The notes: generated by a model not told the origin, from the letters alone. A stretch of DNA of 43,632 bases from an uncultured Eubacteriales bacterium (GCA_900319275.1 ONNS01000013.1:1-43632), one strand, 5' to 3'. Positions 1 through 8,382 are shown, numbered from the stretch's first letter. Numbers and translations are program-made.

Positions 1-52
1 TCCGATCCAGCTCCGCCAGAAAATCCTCGGGGGCGTTTGGGACATACCTCAT
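1..52 (-). CDS. Partial CDS, N-terminus only, unknown product
   Basis: A minus-strand start codon (CAT at 50-52 on the plus strand) is preceded by a good Shine-Dalgarno, GAGAGGTG, seven bases upstream. The frame stays open to the left edge and encodes a start MRYVPNAPEDFLAELDR. Too little is visible to assign a family. It lies on the far side of the integrase module, so it is probably mobile-element cargo, but it could be chromosomal if the element ends nearby. Confidence 0.5.
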   Translation of the reverse strand, partial: MRYVPNAPEDFLAELDR

Positions 53-398
53 GATTATCACCTCTCGGATAGTATGTCACCGACTGGGGCACAGTAACCG
101 TAGACGGTTGAGGAAAGACATAAATCAAAACGGAGAAGAACGATTAACAGAATCGGAAGATACTATCAGCATAAATAGATAACATCTATTACAAGAAAAC
201 GTCTTATTAATGCAGCTTATTGCAATTATATGGCATGATATATAACTTTTTCGCTGAAGATTCGGGATTTCCAAGTAAAAAGCCCATTGGAAACAGTACC
301 TGATACCTCTTCTATTTGGGGTAAACTCTTCTAATCTTATTAGATCTACAGATAGGGCAAGTAACTCTAAGTTCAGATAGTACAGCATCAAGGTCTCT
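53..398. other. AT-rich gap without a convincing gene
   Basis: This stretch is much more AT-rich than the rest of the window. An 88-codon minus-strand open frame (125-391) has no ribosome binding site and no recognisable motif. Together with the sigma fragment that follows, the region looks like decayed mobile-element sequence. Confidence 0.5.
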
Positions 399-566
399 AA
401 TTATGCAGTTATTAAAGAATACAGAGTCTTTTATTTTATGCGTTTTTTTAAGCAGCAGACGCAAAAGGAAATCGCCGATAGCATGGGTGTTTCTCAGCAG
501 GCTGTCGGAAAAGAAGAGAAAAAGGCGATAAAAATATTATGGGAGCTTTTGTCGAGTGGTTGTTAA
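399..566 (+). pseudogene. Truncated sigma-factor-like fragment (region 4 helix-turn-helix)
   Basis: The frame ending at TAA 564-566 encodes a segment typical of sigma-70 region 4: TQKEIADSMGVSQQAVGKEEKK, in which QKEIA and GVSQQAV form the helix-turn-helix. The resemblance continues upstream of the only ATG (438) as VFYFMRFFKQQ, which matches the helix preceding the HTH in small sigma factors of conjugative elements. The frame is closed by a stop at 378-380 and lacks region 2, so this is a 3' remnant rather than a full gene. If translated from 438 the product would be 42 residues. The 3' end coincides with a 35-bp tandem duplication. Confidence 0.55.
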
Positions 567-603
567 AAATATTATGGGAGCTTTTGTCGAGTGGTTGTTA
601 AAA
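529..603 (+). repeat. 35-bp tandem duplication (2.1 copies)
   Basis: 529-563 and 564-598 are identical 35-bp units, followed by five bases of a third copy. The first unit encodes the last residues (WELLSSGC) of the sigma-like fragment, and its stop codon lies at the start of the second unit. This is probably replication slippage or a local duplication. Confidence 0.9.
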
Positions 604-627
604 GCGCCTTTTTTATCTCTTCCTTAT

Positions 628-1190
628 ATGAGGGGACTTTTTATTCCTCACAAAAACTGAATATCCGGCAGCATAATAACATCAGCAAACGATGGAGCGA
701 TGAGGACGGTTCGCCAAGACCACCTGTGCAGGATTGCTTCTGCATCAAACGAAGACGATAAGGTGCATAGCGGTTAGACCGATCCAAAAGCGGCCCTGGC
801 AGGCCGTCTCGCAATGATATTGTTCGCCTACAATGGTACCCCTGCTCAGCCTCAGACTCAAGCAAAGGGAGCAGCTCGGAGAGAACCTCGGAGGGGTGAG
901 AGTCCCGGAGCGCGTTGCCAAACGCGGTTATGCTGTGCGCCCACGCCCGGGGAAGTAGTGTCGAATACGGGATAAAAGGCTGCCTGCAAATCGCAGACAG
1001 CCTACCAGTCCAACCCATATAGAGATTAGAGACTCGTCTTAATCGGCACAGAGGGCTTTTATTCTGCCAAAACACTGCAGCCGCAGCGACGAAAGGGGGA
1101 GGATATGAGCTTACGTACCCTCAGACTTCGGGGCATAGGTCAAGAAGTTTTTGTCCCGCCGCTTCACATGGGTGTGTAAGAAAGCTAACA
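628..1190 (+). ncRNA. Candidate large structured RNA upstream of xis/int
   Basis: About 560 nt without a plausible protein gene can be folded by eye into many strong helices. Listed 5' to 3': CACCT 721-725/AGGTG 761-765 enclosing GCAG 728-731/CTGC 740-743; CGGCC 791-795/GGCCG 802-806; ACCC 838-841/GGGT 894-897 enclosing CTGCTC 842-847/GAGCAG 869-874; TCCCGG 903-908/CCGGGG 947-952 enclosing CGCGTT 911-916/AACGCG 921-926 with a GCCA tetraloop; AGGCTG 977-982/CAGCCT 998-1003 enclosing CTGC/GCAG; CTTACGTACCC 1110-1120/GGGTGTGTAAG 1170-1180 enclosing GGGGCA 1130-1135/TGTCCC 1152-1157. Several pairs are G-T wobbles that would be A-C mismatches on the other strand, so plus-strand transcription is favoured. 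Nested multi-helix junctions suggest an ornate RNA of the size class of ROOL or GOLLD, which occur on phages and mobile elements; that assignment is inference. No group II intron domain V or reverse transcriptase is seen. The ends are approximate. Confidence 0.6.
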
Positions 1191-1218
1191 TAGATAATCA
1201 GAATGCGAGGATAGATAA

Positions 1219-1410
1219 ATGACTTACACTACTTTTGAACAGCTTCCTCTGGTAATGTCTGTTGAGCAGTTGGCAAAGGTTCTGGGCATTGGAAAAAACT
1301 ATGCTTATGAGCTCGTCCGCTGCGGTGCAATACAGAGTATTCGCGTCGGCCATCGTTTCCGTATTCCGAAGGAATCGGTCATAGCCTATATCAGCAATCC
1401 GCAAGATTGA
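1219..1410 (+). CDS. xis: Excisionase-family DNA-binding protein
   Basis: A 63-residue protein with a winged-helix HTH of the excisionase/MerR-like HTH_17 type: MSVEQLAKVLGIGKNYAYEL forms the recognition helices and VGHRFRIPKESVIAYI the wing. Such proteins act as directionality factors that bend attachment-site DNA and bias a tyrosine integrase toward excision. The ATG at 1219 follows GAGGATAG at a normal distance. It sits 55 bp ahead of the integrase in the same direction, the usual xis-int order of Firmicutes conjugative elements and prophages. The family is clear; its role as Xis for this integrase is inferred from position. Confidence 0.85.
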   Translation: MTYTTFEQLPLVMSVEQLAKVLGIGKNYAYELVRCGAIQSIRVGHRFRIPKESVIAYISNPQD

Positions 1411-1465
1411 CGAAGTTCAGCTTACACTGTAATATCAGGGCAGAGTTGAACAGGAAGGGGGCAGC

Positions 1466-2665
1466 ATGTCACGCACACCCAGCCGTGCCGCATCGGGCAC
1501 GGGTACAATTCGCAAAATTTCCGTCAATCAAAACGGGAAAAATTATACTTACTGGCAGGCAAGATACACGACCGGCTATGACCCGGGAAGCGGCAAACAG
1601 ATCCAGCGAACGATTACCGGAAAAACGCAAAAGGAAGTGAGCCTGAGACTTCGACAGCTCACCTCTGAGCTTGATCAAGGAACTTACATTGCGCCGAACA
1701 AAATCACTGTGAAGTCCTGGATGACGACATGGCAGGAAGAATACCTGCAGGACGTAAAGGATTCAACAGCTTATAAGTACAAAGTGGACATTGATAACTA
1801 TATCATTCCACGGCTTGGCGCAACAAAACTGGAGGATCTGGCTACTCCGCTGATTCAGCACTTCTACAACGAGCTGCTTCATCCTAAGAAGCCCGGCGCA
1901 AAGCCTCTGTCGGCTAAAACCGTCCGCTGCATTCACGGGATATTCCACTCGGCTCTATCCAAAGCAGTTCAGCTTGGATACATTCGGACAAACCCCAGCG
2001 ACGCTTGTGAGCTGCCGCGCGCTGTACGAAAGGAGATTGTACCTTTGGAGGATTATCAGATCGCAGAATTTCTGAAAGCCATTGACGGCCATGTTCATGA
2101 GTATCTGTATAAGATCACCATGTTCACCGGAATGCGCGAGGGCGAGGTTCTCGGCTTGACCTGGGACTGCATCAACTTTGAGCGCGGAACGCTGATCATT
2201 CGCCGTCAGTTGGTCCGAGATCGGCAAAAGGGTGGAGAATATCACTTCTCCACCCCGAAAAACGGCAAGATGCGCGTAATTGTTCTTGCTCCGACTGTTA
2301 TCGAATTGTTCAAGGCCCAGCAGATGAAACAGGCACTGATGATGCTGGATGTGGGGAAAAAATGGGAAAACAACAACCTGATCTTCACCAATCCAACCGG
2401 CGGTTACCTCTCTTACAGGACGGTTTACGATTGCTTCAAGCGTGTTATGGTCAAACTCGGCCTGCCGGATACCCGTTTTCACGATCTCCGTCACACTTAT
2501 GCCGTGGCTGCCATTAAGAGTGGGGATGACATCAAAACCGTTCAGGAAAACTTGGGTCACGCCACCGCAGCCTTTACGCTGGATGTGTATGGGCACGTTA
2601 CAAACCAGATGAAGCAGGCCAGCGCGAGCAGAATGGAACATTTTATTAGTACCGTTTCTTCCTGA
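1466..2665 (+). CDS. int: Tyrosine site-specific integrase
   Basis: A 399-residue integrase of the Tn916/phage type, with ATG at 1466 behind AAGGGGG. The N-terminal ~65 residues resemble an AP2-like arm-binding domain (NYTYWQARYTTGYD), followed by a SAM-like core-binding domain (residues ~70-170) and the catalytic domain. The catalytic set is visible: Arg ~224 in TGMREGEVLGL, His-x-x-Arg ~339-342 in HDLRHTYAV, a second His in LGHATAAF, and the nucleophile Tyr ~375 in TLDVYGHV. It cuts and rejoins the element's attachment sites by a 3'-phosphotyrosine intermediate. Its stop is 143 bp from the 3' end of tRNA-Val, the common target arrangement for this family. It appears intact. Confidence 0.95.
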   Translation: MSRTPSRAASGTGTIRKISVNQNGKNYTYWQARYTTGYDPGSGKQIQRTITGKTQKEVSLRLRQLTSELDQGTYIAPNKITVKSWMTTWQEEYLQDVKDSTAYKYKVDIDNYIIPRLGATKLEDLATPLIQHFYNELLHPKKPGAKPLSAKTVRCIHGIFHSALSKAVQLGYIRTNPSDACELPRAVRKEIVPLEDYQIAEFLKAIDGHVHEYLYKITMFTGMREGEVLGLTWDCINFERGTLIIRRQLVRDRQKGGEYHFSTPKNGKMRVIVLAPTVIELFKAQQMKQALMMLDVGKKWENNNLIFTNPTGGYLSYRTVYDCFKRVMVKLGLPDTRFHDLRHTYAVAAIKSGDDIKTVQENLGHATAAFTLDVYGHVTNQMKQASASRMEHFISTVSS

Positions 2666-2780
2666 TATTTCGCGCCTTTTACCGATCTCTAAAGGCTAAA
2701 AATAAGTAAAAAAACGGGCTTTGAAAAATCAGCCTCAACTTTCCAAGGCAAAAGAGGCTAATTTTACTGGAAATAAAGAA

Positions 2781-2806
2781 AAATCCGAACCTTTCGGTTC
2801 GGATTT
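2781..2806 (-). terminator. Intrinsic terminator of tRNA-Val
   Basis: AAATCCGAACC (2781-2791) pairs with GGTTCGGATTT (2796-2806) around a TTTC loop. Read on the minus strand it is followed by a T-rich tail and begins two bases past the tRNA CCA end. It may also stop plus-strand readthrough from the integrase. Confidence 0.85.
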
Positions 2807-2808
2807 TG

Positions 2809-2884
2809 TGGTGGACGATACAAGACTCGAACTTGTGACCTCCCGCACGTCAAGCGGATGCGCTACCAGCTGCGCCAATCGTCC
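2809..2884 (-). tRNA. tRNA-Val(GAC), CCA encoded
   Basis: The 76-nt minus-strand sequence folds into a perfect cloverleaf: 7-bp acceptor GGACGAT/ATCGTCC, D-stem GCGC/GCGC, anticodon stem TCCGC/GCGGG with loop TTGACGT (anticodon GAC at 2849-2851), T-stem ACAAG/CTTGT with loop TTCGAGT, discriminator A and encoded CCA. Anticodon GAC reads valine GUC. The 3' end faces the integrase, so this gene is the probable attB site; it remains intact after integration. A consensus promoter lies directly upstream. Confidence 0.96.
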
Positions 2885-2903
2885 AGGTCGCTTAGCAGGG
2901 TGT

Positions 2904-2932
2904 ATTGTACACGATAAAGCAAAAAAAGTCAA
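2904..2932 (-). promoter_or_regulatory. Sigma-70 promoter of tRNA-Val
   Basis: On the minus strand TTGACT (2927-2932) and TACAAT (2904-2909) are separated by exactly 17 bp. The predicted start is about 12 nt before the mature tRNA 5' end at 2884. Confidence 0.85.
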
Positions 2933-3364
2933 GCTGTTTTTCAAAAAAATCTCAGATACCGAATGGGACAGCGCGCCGGCGGCAAACGGGCGTATGAGAA
3001 GACAAAAGCCGAGAAACCGGAGCTGAGCCCGAAAAATGGCGAAAATCGGTGGATTCTACAATTCGTAGAGCCACTATTTTACAAATCTACACCCTGAAAG
3101 CCGGAAAGTATAGCGCAAAGGGCGGCCTGCGCCTTGCAAGAAGGGGGCGTTTCGTGGTATCCTATAAAGGCTGGGGGCGGCACCCGGCAAAGACCGCAGA
3201 AATCTCCCGTGCGCATTTCACATCTGCCGCGATCAACGAAAACGCAGCGCACAGGGGAAATGGATGCGTATGCGATCCGGCGGCCCGTTGGGGCGAGGAT
3301 CACACGCCGTCATCATACGATGGAAGCACAGCTTTCATAGGTTCACACAGGAGGCAACACAACC
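2933..3364. other. Intergenic region before degV
   Basis: No gene is supported: the open frames here overlap on both strands and lack ribosome binding sites. A possible degV promoter is TTGCAA (3134-3139), an 18-bp spacer and TATCCT (3158-3163), which would leave a ~195-nt 5' leader with no structure I recognise. Confidence 0.4.
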
Positions 3365-4324
3365 ATGTCTTTTATTGTTCTTTCCGATACCTCCGGCAAC
3401 ATCCCCAAGCGGCTGCTGGAGCAGTATAAGATCCCGGTGATCCCGCTGTCTTATTACATGGACGGCGTGGAGTACACCTGCACCGACGTCGAGGCCTTTG
3501 ACGGCGAGAGCTATTTTCGCGCGATGAAGGCCGGCAAGGTCGTCAAAACCAGCCAGGTCGGGCCGCAGAATTTTGCGGAGTTCTTCGAGCCGTGGCTGAA
3601 GCAGGGGAGAGACATCATCTTTATCAGTATGGCCGGAGGCATCAGCGGAACCTGCAATTCAGCGCAAATCGCGGCGGATATGCTGCTTGAAAACTATCCC
3701 GGACGCCGGATCGCCGTCATCGACACGAAGGGCGCGGCTCTGGGCGAAGGCTTCGTGGCGCTGAAGGCTGCCGAGCTGCGGGACGAGAATCTCGGCTTTA
3801 CCGAGGCGGTAGCCCGTCTCGAGCGGCTGAGCGAGCGGATGTGCAACGTTTTCACCGTGGACGACCTGATGTTCCTGCGGCGCGGCGGGCGCCTGAGCAA
3901 TCTGTCGGCCGTGGTGGGCACGGTGCTGAACATCAAGCCGCTTCTAAAGGGCGACGAGACCGGGCACATCGTGGCCTTTGCCAAGCTGCGCGGCCGCAAG
4001 AAGGCCATCGAGGCGCTTGCCGAGCGCTATGACGCACTGGTCGAGCGGCCGGAGCTGCAGCGCGTCGGCATCGTGCACGCCGGGTGCAAAGAGGACGCCG
4101 ATACGCTGGCAGCGCTGATTCAAAAGAATAAAGCACCCAAAGAGCTGCTCGTCGTGGGCTACGAGCCCGTCACCGGCAGCCACGTCGGCCCCGGCACGCT
4201 CGCGCTGTTCTTCGAGGGGCGCGACGATGTGCGCACCGCGATCGACAACGTCAAATCCACGCAGGACCGCCTGAAAACCGCGATCAGCAGCGTGAGGACG
4301 GCATTCAGCGGAAAAGAAAAGTAA
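3365..4324 (+). CDS. DegV family fatty-acid-binding protein
   Basis: A 319-residue DegV/FakB-type protein. These bind a long-chain fatty acid between two alpha/beta domains and present it to the kinase FakA for phosphorylation and entry into phospholipid synthesis. Family signatures: the N-terminal SDTSGNIP, ISMAGGISGTCNSAQIAADM around the carboxylate-binding loop, the DDLMFLRRGGRLSN segment and the C-terminal SHVGPGTLALFFEG. The ATG follows a strong AGGAGG. It is a single-gene unit ended by a hairpin at 4335-4382. No FakA homologue is in the window. The family is certain; the fatty-acid specificity is not visible. Confidence 0.93.
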   Translation: MSFIVLSDTSGNIPKRLLEQYKIPVIPLSYYMDGVEYTCTDVEAFDGESYFRAMKAGKVVKTSQVGPQNFAEFFEPWLKQGRDIIFISMAGGISGTCNSAQIAADMLLENYPGRRIAVIDTKGAALGEGFVALKAAELRDENLGFTEAVARLERLSERMCNVFTVDDLMFLRRGGRLSNLSAVVGTVLNIKPLLKGDETGHIVAFAKLRGRKKAIEALAERYDALVERPELQRVGIVHAGCKEDADTLAALIQKNKAPKELLVVGYEPVTGSHVGPGTLALFFEGRDDVRTAIDNVKSTQDRLKTAISSVRTAFSGKEK

Positions 4325-4334
4325 AATGATAATA

Positions 4335-4382
4335 AAAACGCTCTCTGAGGACAAGGATTCATCTGTCGTCAGAGAGCGTTTT
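4335..4382. terminator. Bidirectional terminator between degV and the GH36 gene
   Basis: AAAACGCTCTCTGA (4335-4348) pairs with TCAGAGAGCGTTTT (4369-4382); T-runs occur on both strands. It separates two convergent genes. Confidence 0.9.
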
Positions 4383-4393
4383 GCTTTATGGGA

Positions 4394-5983
4394 TCAGTCC
4401 GGTATACGCAGCTCGCGCTTCTCGCCGTCGAGACGGTAGGTCACTCTCAGCTCGCCGTCGGCGTGGACCTGGATGTCCTCGGCGTCACGGATGCGCAGCA
4501 GCTCGTCATAGAGCGCTCTCGCCTCGCCCGTATAGGCGGACATATCGTCGCTGCACAGCAGCACCCCGCCGAAGAGACTGTTGACCGTGGCGAGGATGCG
4601 CTTTTGCTCCATGGTCAGCTTGATGTTGTCCTCGCGCAGGAAGAAAACGTCCGGGTCGCTGAGATAGGCGCGGCCGTTGAGCTGGCGGCGGAAAATGCTG
4701 TTGCCGATGGCCTGACGGGTCGAGACGTGCTCGCGGTTCGTATGCTGCATCAGCCAGTTGCCGTTCCAGTCGAGCCCGACGTCACAGCTGATGCGGCAAT
4801 AGTCGACAAGCCCAAACGCGGGCATGACCGGCACGCCGCAGCCGAGGATCAGCTTGTCCCCGCAAATCCTGCGCAGCAGCTCCATCGCGCGGATCATGCG
4901 CCCGGCGCGGCTCTCGCGCTCGCTGCCGAAAGGCGCCGCGGCATAGAGAAAATCAAGCTTTACAAGGTCAAAATGCCACTCATTGAACACCTGATCGAAG
5001 ACCTTTTCGAGATACGCCATAAAATCGGGATTGTCGATATCGAGCGCATAAAAGCCGCCCCAGTTGCAGCCGCAGTACCAGGGTTCGCCATCCTGCATCA
5101 AAAACCAGTCGCGGTGCTCCCGATAGAGCTGCGAGCCCTTCTGCGCAACGAAGGGCGCCAGCCACAGCCCGGCCTTGAGACCTTTTTCGTGGATCGCGTC
5201 GGCAAAGGGGCGCAGCCCGTCGGGGAACTTTTTCGCGTCCGTACTCAGCCAGTCGCCGACAAAGGGCTCCCAGCCGTCGTCGATCTGGAAGAGGTCGCCG
5301 GGCTTTAGCACCTGAGCGCAGCCGTTGAGATCGTCCGTGATCGACTGGGCCGAGATGTCCTGATAGCGGTTATACCAGCTCGAATACCCGGCCAGGCGCT
5401 CGCGGGTGCGCGGCTGTACCCCCATCGCGGCAAACCAGCCGTCGAATACCGCGTCCTCACCGCCCTCGGCATAGAATAGATCGAAGGCCGCGTAATCGCC
5501 GCCGCAGAGGACGCCGGCGCAGTCGCGTTCGAGAGAGAGGACGCCTTTTTTCGCGTCATAGCGGAAAATCGTATAGCCGGGGCGCTCGTCCAGCGAACCG
5601 AGGAGCCGAAAGTGTTTCCCTCTGCGAAAATAGCACCAGCTCTCGCCGTGGGTCTGGCCGGGCTTGTCGGGGTAATAGAGAAAATGCTCGTCGCCATAGC
5701 GGTCCAGCCCGAAGTACCGAACGCCCTGCTTCGGCAGACGGCGCAGCGAGCGGATGCGGTCGCGCCGGCCGTATTCGGGGCAGTAGGTCCAGGTCTGAAA
5801 GCCGTTCATGAAAATCTTTTCATCGTCGTCGATCGCCAGGGGCAGCGAGGCCGTGACGGATGCGATCTGCCCCTCGGGCAGCGTCAGGTGCAGGCGCAGC
5901 AGTTTGTGAAAACCCTTGACCGTGCCGCTGTTTTCCCAGGGGCCCTCCGGCGTGTTGACCGCGATGCGGTATGTAAGTTCCAT
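4394..5983 (-). CDS. Alpha-galactosidase, GH36 (melibiase)
   Basis: A 529-residue GH36/GH-D clan alpha-galactosidase that hydrolyses terminal alpha-galactosides such as melibiose or raffinose-type sugars. Signatures: FQIDDGWEPFVGDW at the active-site entrance, VKLDFLYA carrying the catalytic nucleophile Asp, and CRISCDVGLDW carrying the acid/base Asp. It is shorter than the ~720-residue tetrameric GH36 enzymes, with a reduced N-terminal beta domain. The start at 5983 (MELTYRIAV) has a GAGGGAG ribosome binding site, whereas the in-frame upstream start would lie inside the preceding gene. No signal peptide is seen, so it should be cytosolic. It is the second gene of a two-gene operon, 17 bp after the GH2 gene. 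Confidence 0.9.
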   Translation of the reverse strand: MELTYRIAVNTPEGPWENSGTVKGFHKLLRLHLTLPEGQIASVTASLPLAIDDDEKIFMNGFQTWTYCPEYGRRDRIRSLRRLPKQGVRYFGLDRYGDEHFLYYPDKPGQTHGESWCYFRRGKHFRLLGSLDERPGYTIFRYDAKKGVLSLERDCAGVLCGGDYAAFDLFYAEGGEDAVFDGWFAAMGVQPRTRERLAGYSSWYNRYQDISAQSITDDLNGCAQVLKPGDLFQIDDGWEPFVGDWLSTDAKKFPDGLRPFADAIHEKGLKAGLWLAPFVAQKGSQLYREHRDWFLMQDGEPWYCGCNWGGFYALDIDNPDFMAYLEKVFDQVFNEWHFDLVKLDFLYAAAPFGSERESRAGRMIRAMELLRRICGDKLILGCGVPVMPAFGLVDYCRISCDVGLDWNGNWLMQHTNREHVSTRQAIGNSIFRRQLNGRAYLSDPDVFFLREDNIKLTMEQKRILATVNSLFGGVLLCSDDMSAYTGEARALYDELLRIRDAEDIQVHADGELRVTYRLDGEKRELRIPD

Positions 5984-6000
5984 GATAGTCACTCCCTCTG

Positions 6001-8334
6001 TTATGCCTTGACCGTGAAGGACACGGTCACGTCCGGACACTGCTCGGCGCTGATGCGGAGACTGGCCTTGCCGACCCTGCCGGTCGTGCGGACGTAGAGA
6101 CCCGTCATGCCGCCCTCGGCCGTGATTGTGCGGGGGCCGACGATCTCGATCGGGCCGCGGCTCTGTACACGCAGCGGCAGCTGGGCGTAGGGGGCCAGGT
6201 TGCCGTTGCCGTCGAGCACGCGGATGCGCACGGCGGCCATGTCGTAGCAGCTGCCCTCGGTGAGGTCGGCCGCACTCGGCGTGACCTCCAGCTGCAGCTC
6301 GCTGCTGGGGCAGAAGGTGCGCGAGAGGACGACGGTGCCGTCCTTTACGGCGTCAAAGCGCCAGACTGTGCTCGCACCGCCCCAGTTGCCGACGTACTTG
6401 CCGTAGAGCGCGTTGAACTCGCCGTAGCTCATGTGGTATTTTGCCAACGCAAAGCGCAGGATGGCCTTGTCGACCGCGGGGAGCTTGTCCGGGCCATTCT
6501 TTCCGGCGGCAACCAGGCAGCGGTGCAGCAGCGCGGCCTTGGGCTTTTCAAAACCCTCCTGGGTCTCCAGCAGCTCGCCGACCAGATCGTCCACCGTGAT
6601 CGGGCCGTGCTTCAGACCGTCCCAGCCCTCGCTGCGGTACGAGCGCACAAAGACGTCGTTTTTATAGAAGCGGACCTCGTCGGCGTTGGTGAATAGGGCC
6701 GGCGTGCCGAGCAGACCGCCGTTGAAGTCGCCGATGTCCATCGTCGAGCCGAGCTCCAGCACGGGGCGGGCGTCCCCCTGACTGGCATAGAGCGCGGCGG
6801 CAAGCTTGGGATTGCGGAAGGAATCGAGCACGCCGTGATAGCAGATGCGGTCGCCCGAGCCGAAATCCTTGTGCGTCGCGTAGTCAAACATGCACCAGCC
6901 AAAGCAGCCCGCGTGCTCGCCGTCGGCTGCGGCCGCACTCTGCACGCGCGCGTGGCGCAGGGCCTGCTCCTGGCGGCGTTCCCAGTTGTCACAGGGCTTG
7001 GTGGGGAACATGTGGCCGTTGCACTCGCTGATCAGCAGGGCCTTTGACATATCCGTCGTCACGTTGTCCTTCGGCCGACAGCCGGGATTCGTGCCGTCAT
7101 GGCTGAAGTCGTTATAGGCGTACACGTCCTCGAGCAGATGGCTCTTTAAGAGATAGCGCACGCCCGAGGTCGCCCGGCTTGGGTCGAGCTGATGGCAGAG
7201 ATCGTTGGTGCGCCGATACAGCTCGTCGTCGTCCTGACTCTCGTTGATGCGCACACCCCAGAGCACAATGCTCGGGTGATTGCGGTACTGCAGCACCATC
7301 TCACGGACATTCTCCACGGCCTGGTCCTTCCAGGCCGCGTTGCCGATGTGCTGCCAGCCCGGGATCTCGGTGAACACCATCAATCCAAGCCGGTCGCATT
7401 CGTCGATAAAATACTGGCTCTGTGGGTAGTGCGAGGTGCGCACGGCCGTGCAGGCGAGCTCTTCCTTGAGGATGCGCGCGTCCTCGCGCTGCAGCGACTC
7501 CGGCGCGGCGTAGCCGATAATGGGGTAGCTCTGGTGGCGGTTGAGGCCGCGAAGAAAGCTCTTCTTGCCGTTGAGATAAAAGCCGTCGGCCTTGAAGGCG
7601 AGCGTGCGGAAGCCGATCGCATGCTCGTGCGTGTCCAGCAGCGCGCCGGCGGCACTGTAGAGCTCGACGCGCAGGGTGTAGAGCTTGGGACAGTCGGGAC
7701 TCCAGGGGATGCAGCGCGGTACGCGGCAGCTGTAGCGGTCATGGCCGCGCTCCTCGACGAGCACACGCCTTTCGTCCAGCACCTGCAGCTTCGTCCAGCC
7801 ATAATCCCCGCGGATCGTGAGGCGCGCCTCCAGCAGGTCGAGCCCCGGCGTAAAGGCGAACACGTCCTCGAGATAGCTCTGCTCGCGCACGTCGAGCCAG
7901 ACATCGCGGTACACTCCGCCGTAGGTCAGATAGTCGATCACAAAGCCGAAGGGCGGAATGCTGCCGTTCTCGGTGGCGTCGAGCTTCACACACACGGTAT
8001 TTTCCCCGCCGCAGACCACGAGATCGGTGATCTCGACGCGAAAGGCTGTGTAGCCGCAGCGGTGCGTCGCGGCCTCGGTGCCGTTGATATAGACGGTGGC
8101 AATGTGGGCAGCGCCGTCAAATTGCAGGAACAGCCGTTTCCCGGCGTACTTCTCCGGGATGTCGAGCGCGCGGCGATAGCCGCAGACCGCGGCGTAGTCC
8201 TTCGGATCGGCGTAATGCAGGGGCAGCTCGCGGTTGGTGTGGGGCAGGCGCACGGCGGCGCCCTCTTCAAGCCCTTCGAGGAAAGCTTCGGACCAGGCTT
8301 CGACAAAGCGCCAGTCGTTGTTCAGACGGATCAT
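6001..8334 (-). CDS. GH2 family glycosidase (beta-galactosidase/beta-glucuronidase type)
   Basis: A 777-residue GH2 enzyme. Order: N-terminal jelly-roll sugar-binding domain (PHTNRELPLHY through the YINGTEAATHRCGYTAF motif), Ig-like domain, TIM barrel, then C-terminal Ig-like domains. VLWGVRINES carries the Asn-Glu acid/base and LISECNGH the nucleophile Glu. GH2 enzymes remove beta-galactosyl, -glucuronyl or -mannosyl groups; the substrate cannot be read from sequence, but coupling with an alpha-galactosidase favours a galactoside. The start at 8334 (MIRLNNDWRF) has AGGAGG; the in-frame upstream codons overlap the promoter region. There is no signal peptide. It is first in the operon. Confidence 0.9.
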   Translation of the reverse strand: MIRLNNDWRFVEAWSEAFLEGLEEGAAVRLPHTNRELPLHYADPKDYAAVCGYRRALDIPEKYAGKRLFLQFDGAAHIATVYINGTEAATHRCGYTAFRVEITDLVVCGGENTVCVKLDATENGSIPPFGFVIDYLTYGGVYRDVWLDVREQSYLEDVFAFTPGLDLLEARLTIRGDYGWTKLQVLDERRVLVEERGHDRYSCRVPRCIPWSPDCPKLYTLRVELYSAAGALLDTHEHAIGFRTLAFKADGFYLNGKKSFLRGLNRHQSYPIIGYAAPESLQREDARILKEELACTAVRTSHYPQSQYFIDECDRLGLMVFTEIPGWQHIGNAAWKDQAVENVREMVLQYRNHPSIVLWGVRINESQDDDELYRRTNDLCHQLDPSRATSGVRYLLKSHLLEDVYAYNDFSHDGTNPGCRPKDNVTTDMSKALLISECNGHMFPTKPCDNWERRQEQALRHARVQSAAAADGEHAGCFGWCMFDYATHKDFGSGDRICYHGVLDSFRNPKLAAALYASQGDARPVLELGSTMDIGDFNGGLLGTPALFTNADEVRFYKNDVFVRSYRSEGWDGLKHGPITVDDLVGELLETQEGFEKPKAALLHRCLVAAGKNGPDKLPAVDKAILRFALAKYHMSYGEFNALYGKYVGNWGGASTVWRFDAVKDGTVVLSRTFCPSSELQLEVTPSAADLTEGSCYDMAAVRIRVLDGNGNLAPYAQLPLRVQSRGPIEIVGPRTITAEGGMTGLYVRTTGRVGKASLRISAEQCPDVTVSFTVKA

Positions 8335-8382
8335 GGGTTTCTTCCTCCTGATGATGTTGTTGTGCTCTCTTTCTCTTAGCAT

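Noticed and set aside
125-391. 88-codon minus-strand open frame in the left gap
   Set aside because: No ribosome binding site, no recognisable domain, and AT-rich decayed surroundings.
641-1075. 144-codon minus-strand open frame
   Set aside because: It lies antisense to the structured block, has no ribosome binding site or protein motif, and its composition follows from RNA stems.
628-1190. Group II intron
   Set aside because: There is no domain V-like hairpin, no typical 5' GTGYG start, and no intron-encoded reverse transcriptase.
3049-3429. Plus-strand frames before degV
   Set aside because: They overlap the clear DegV start in another frame and have no ribosome binding site.
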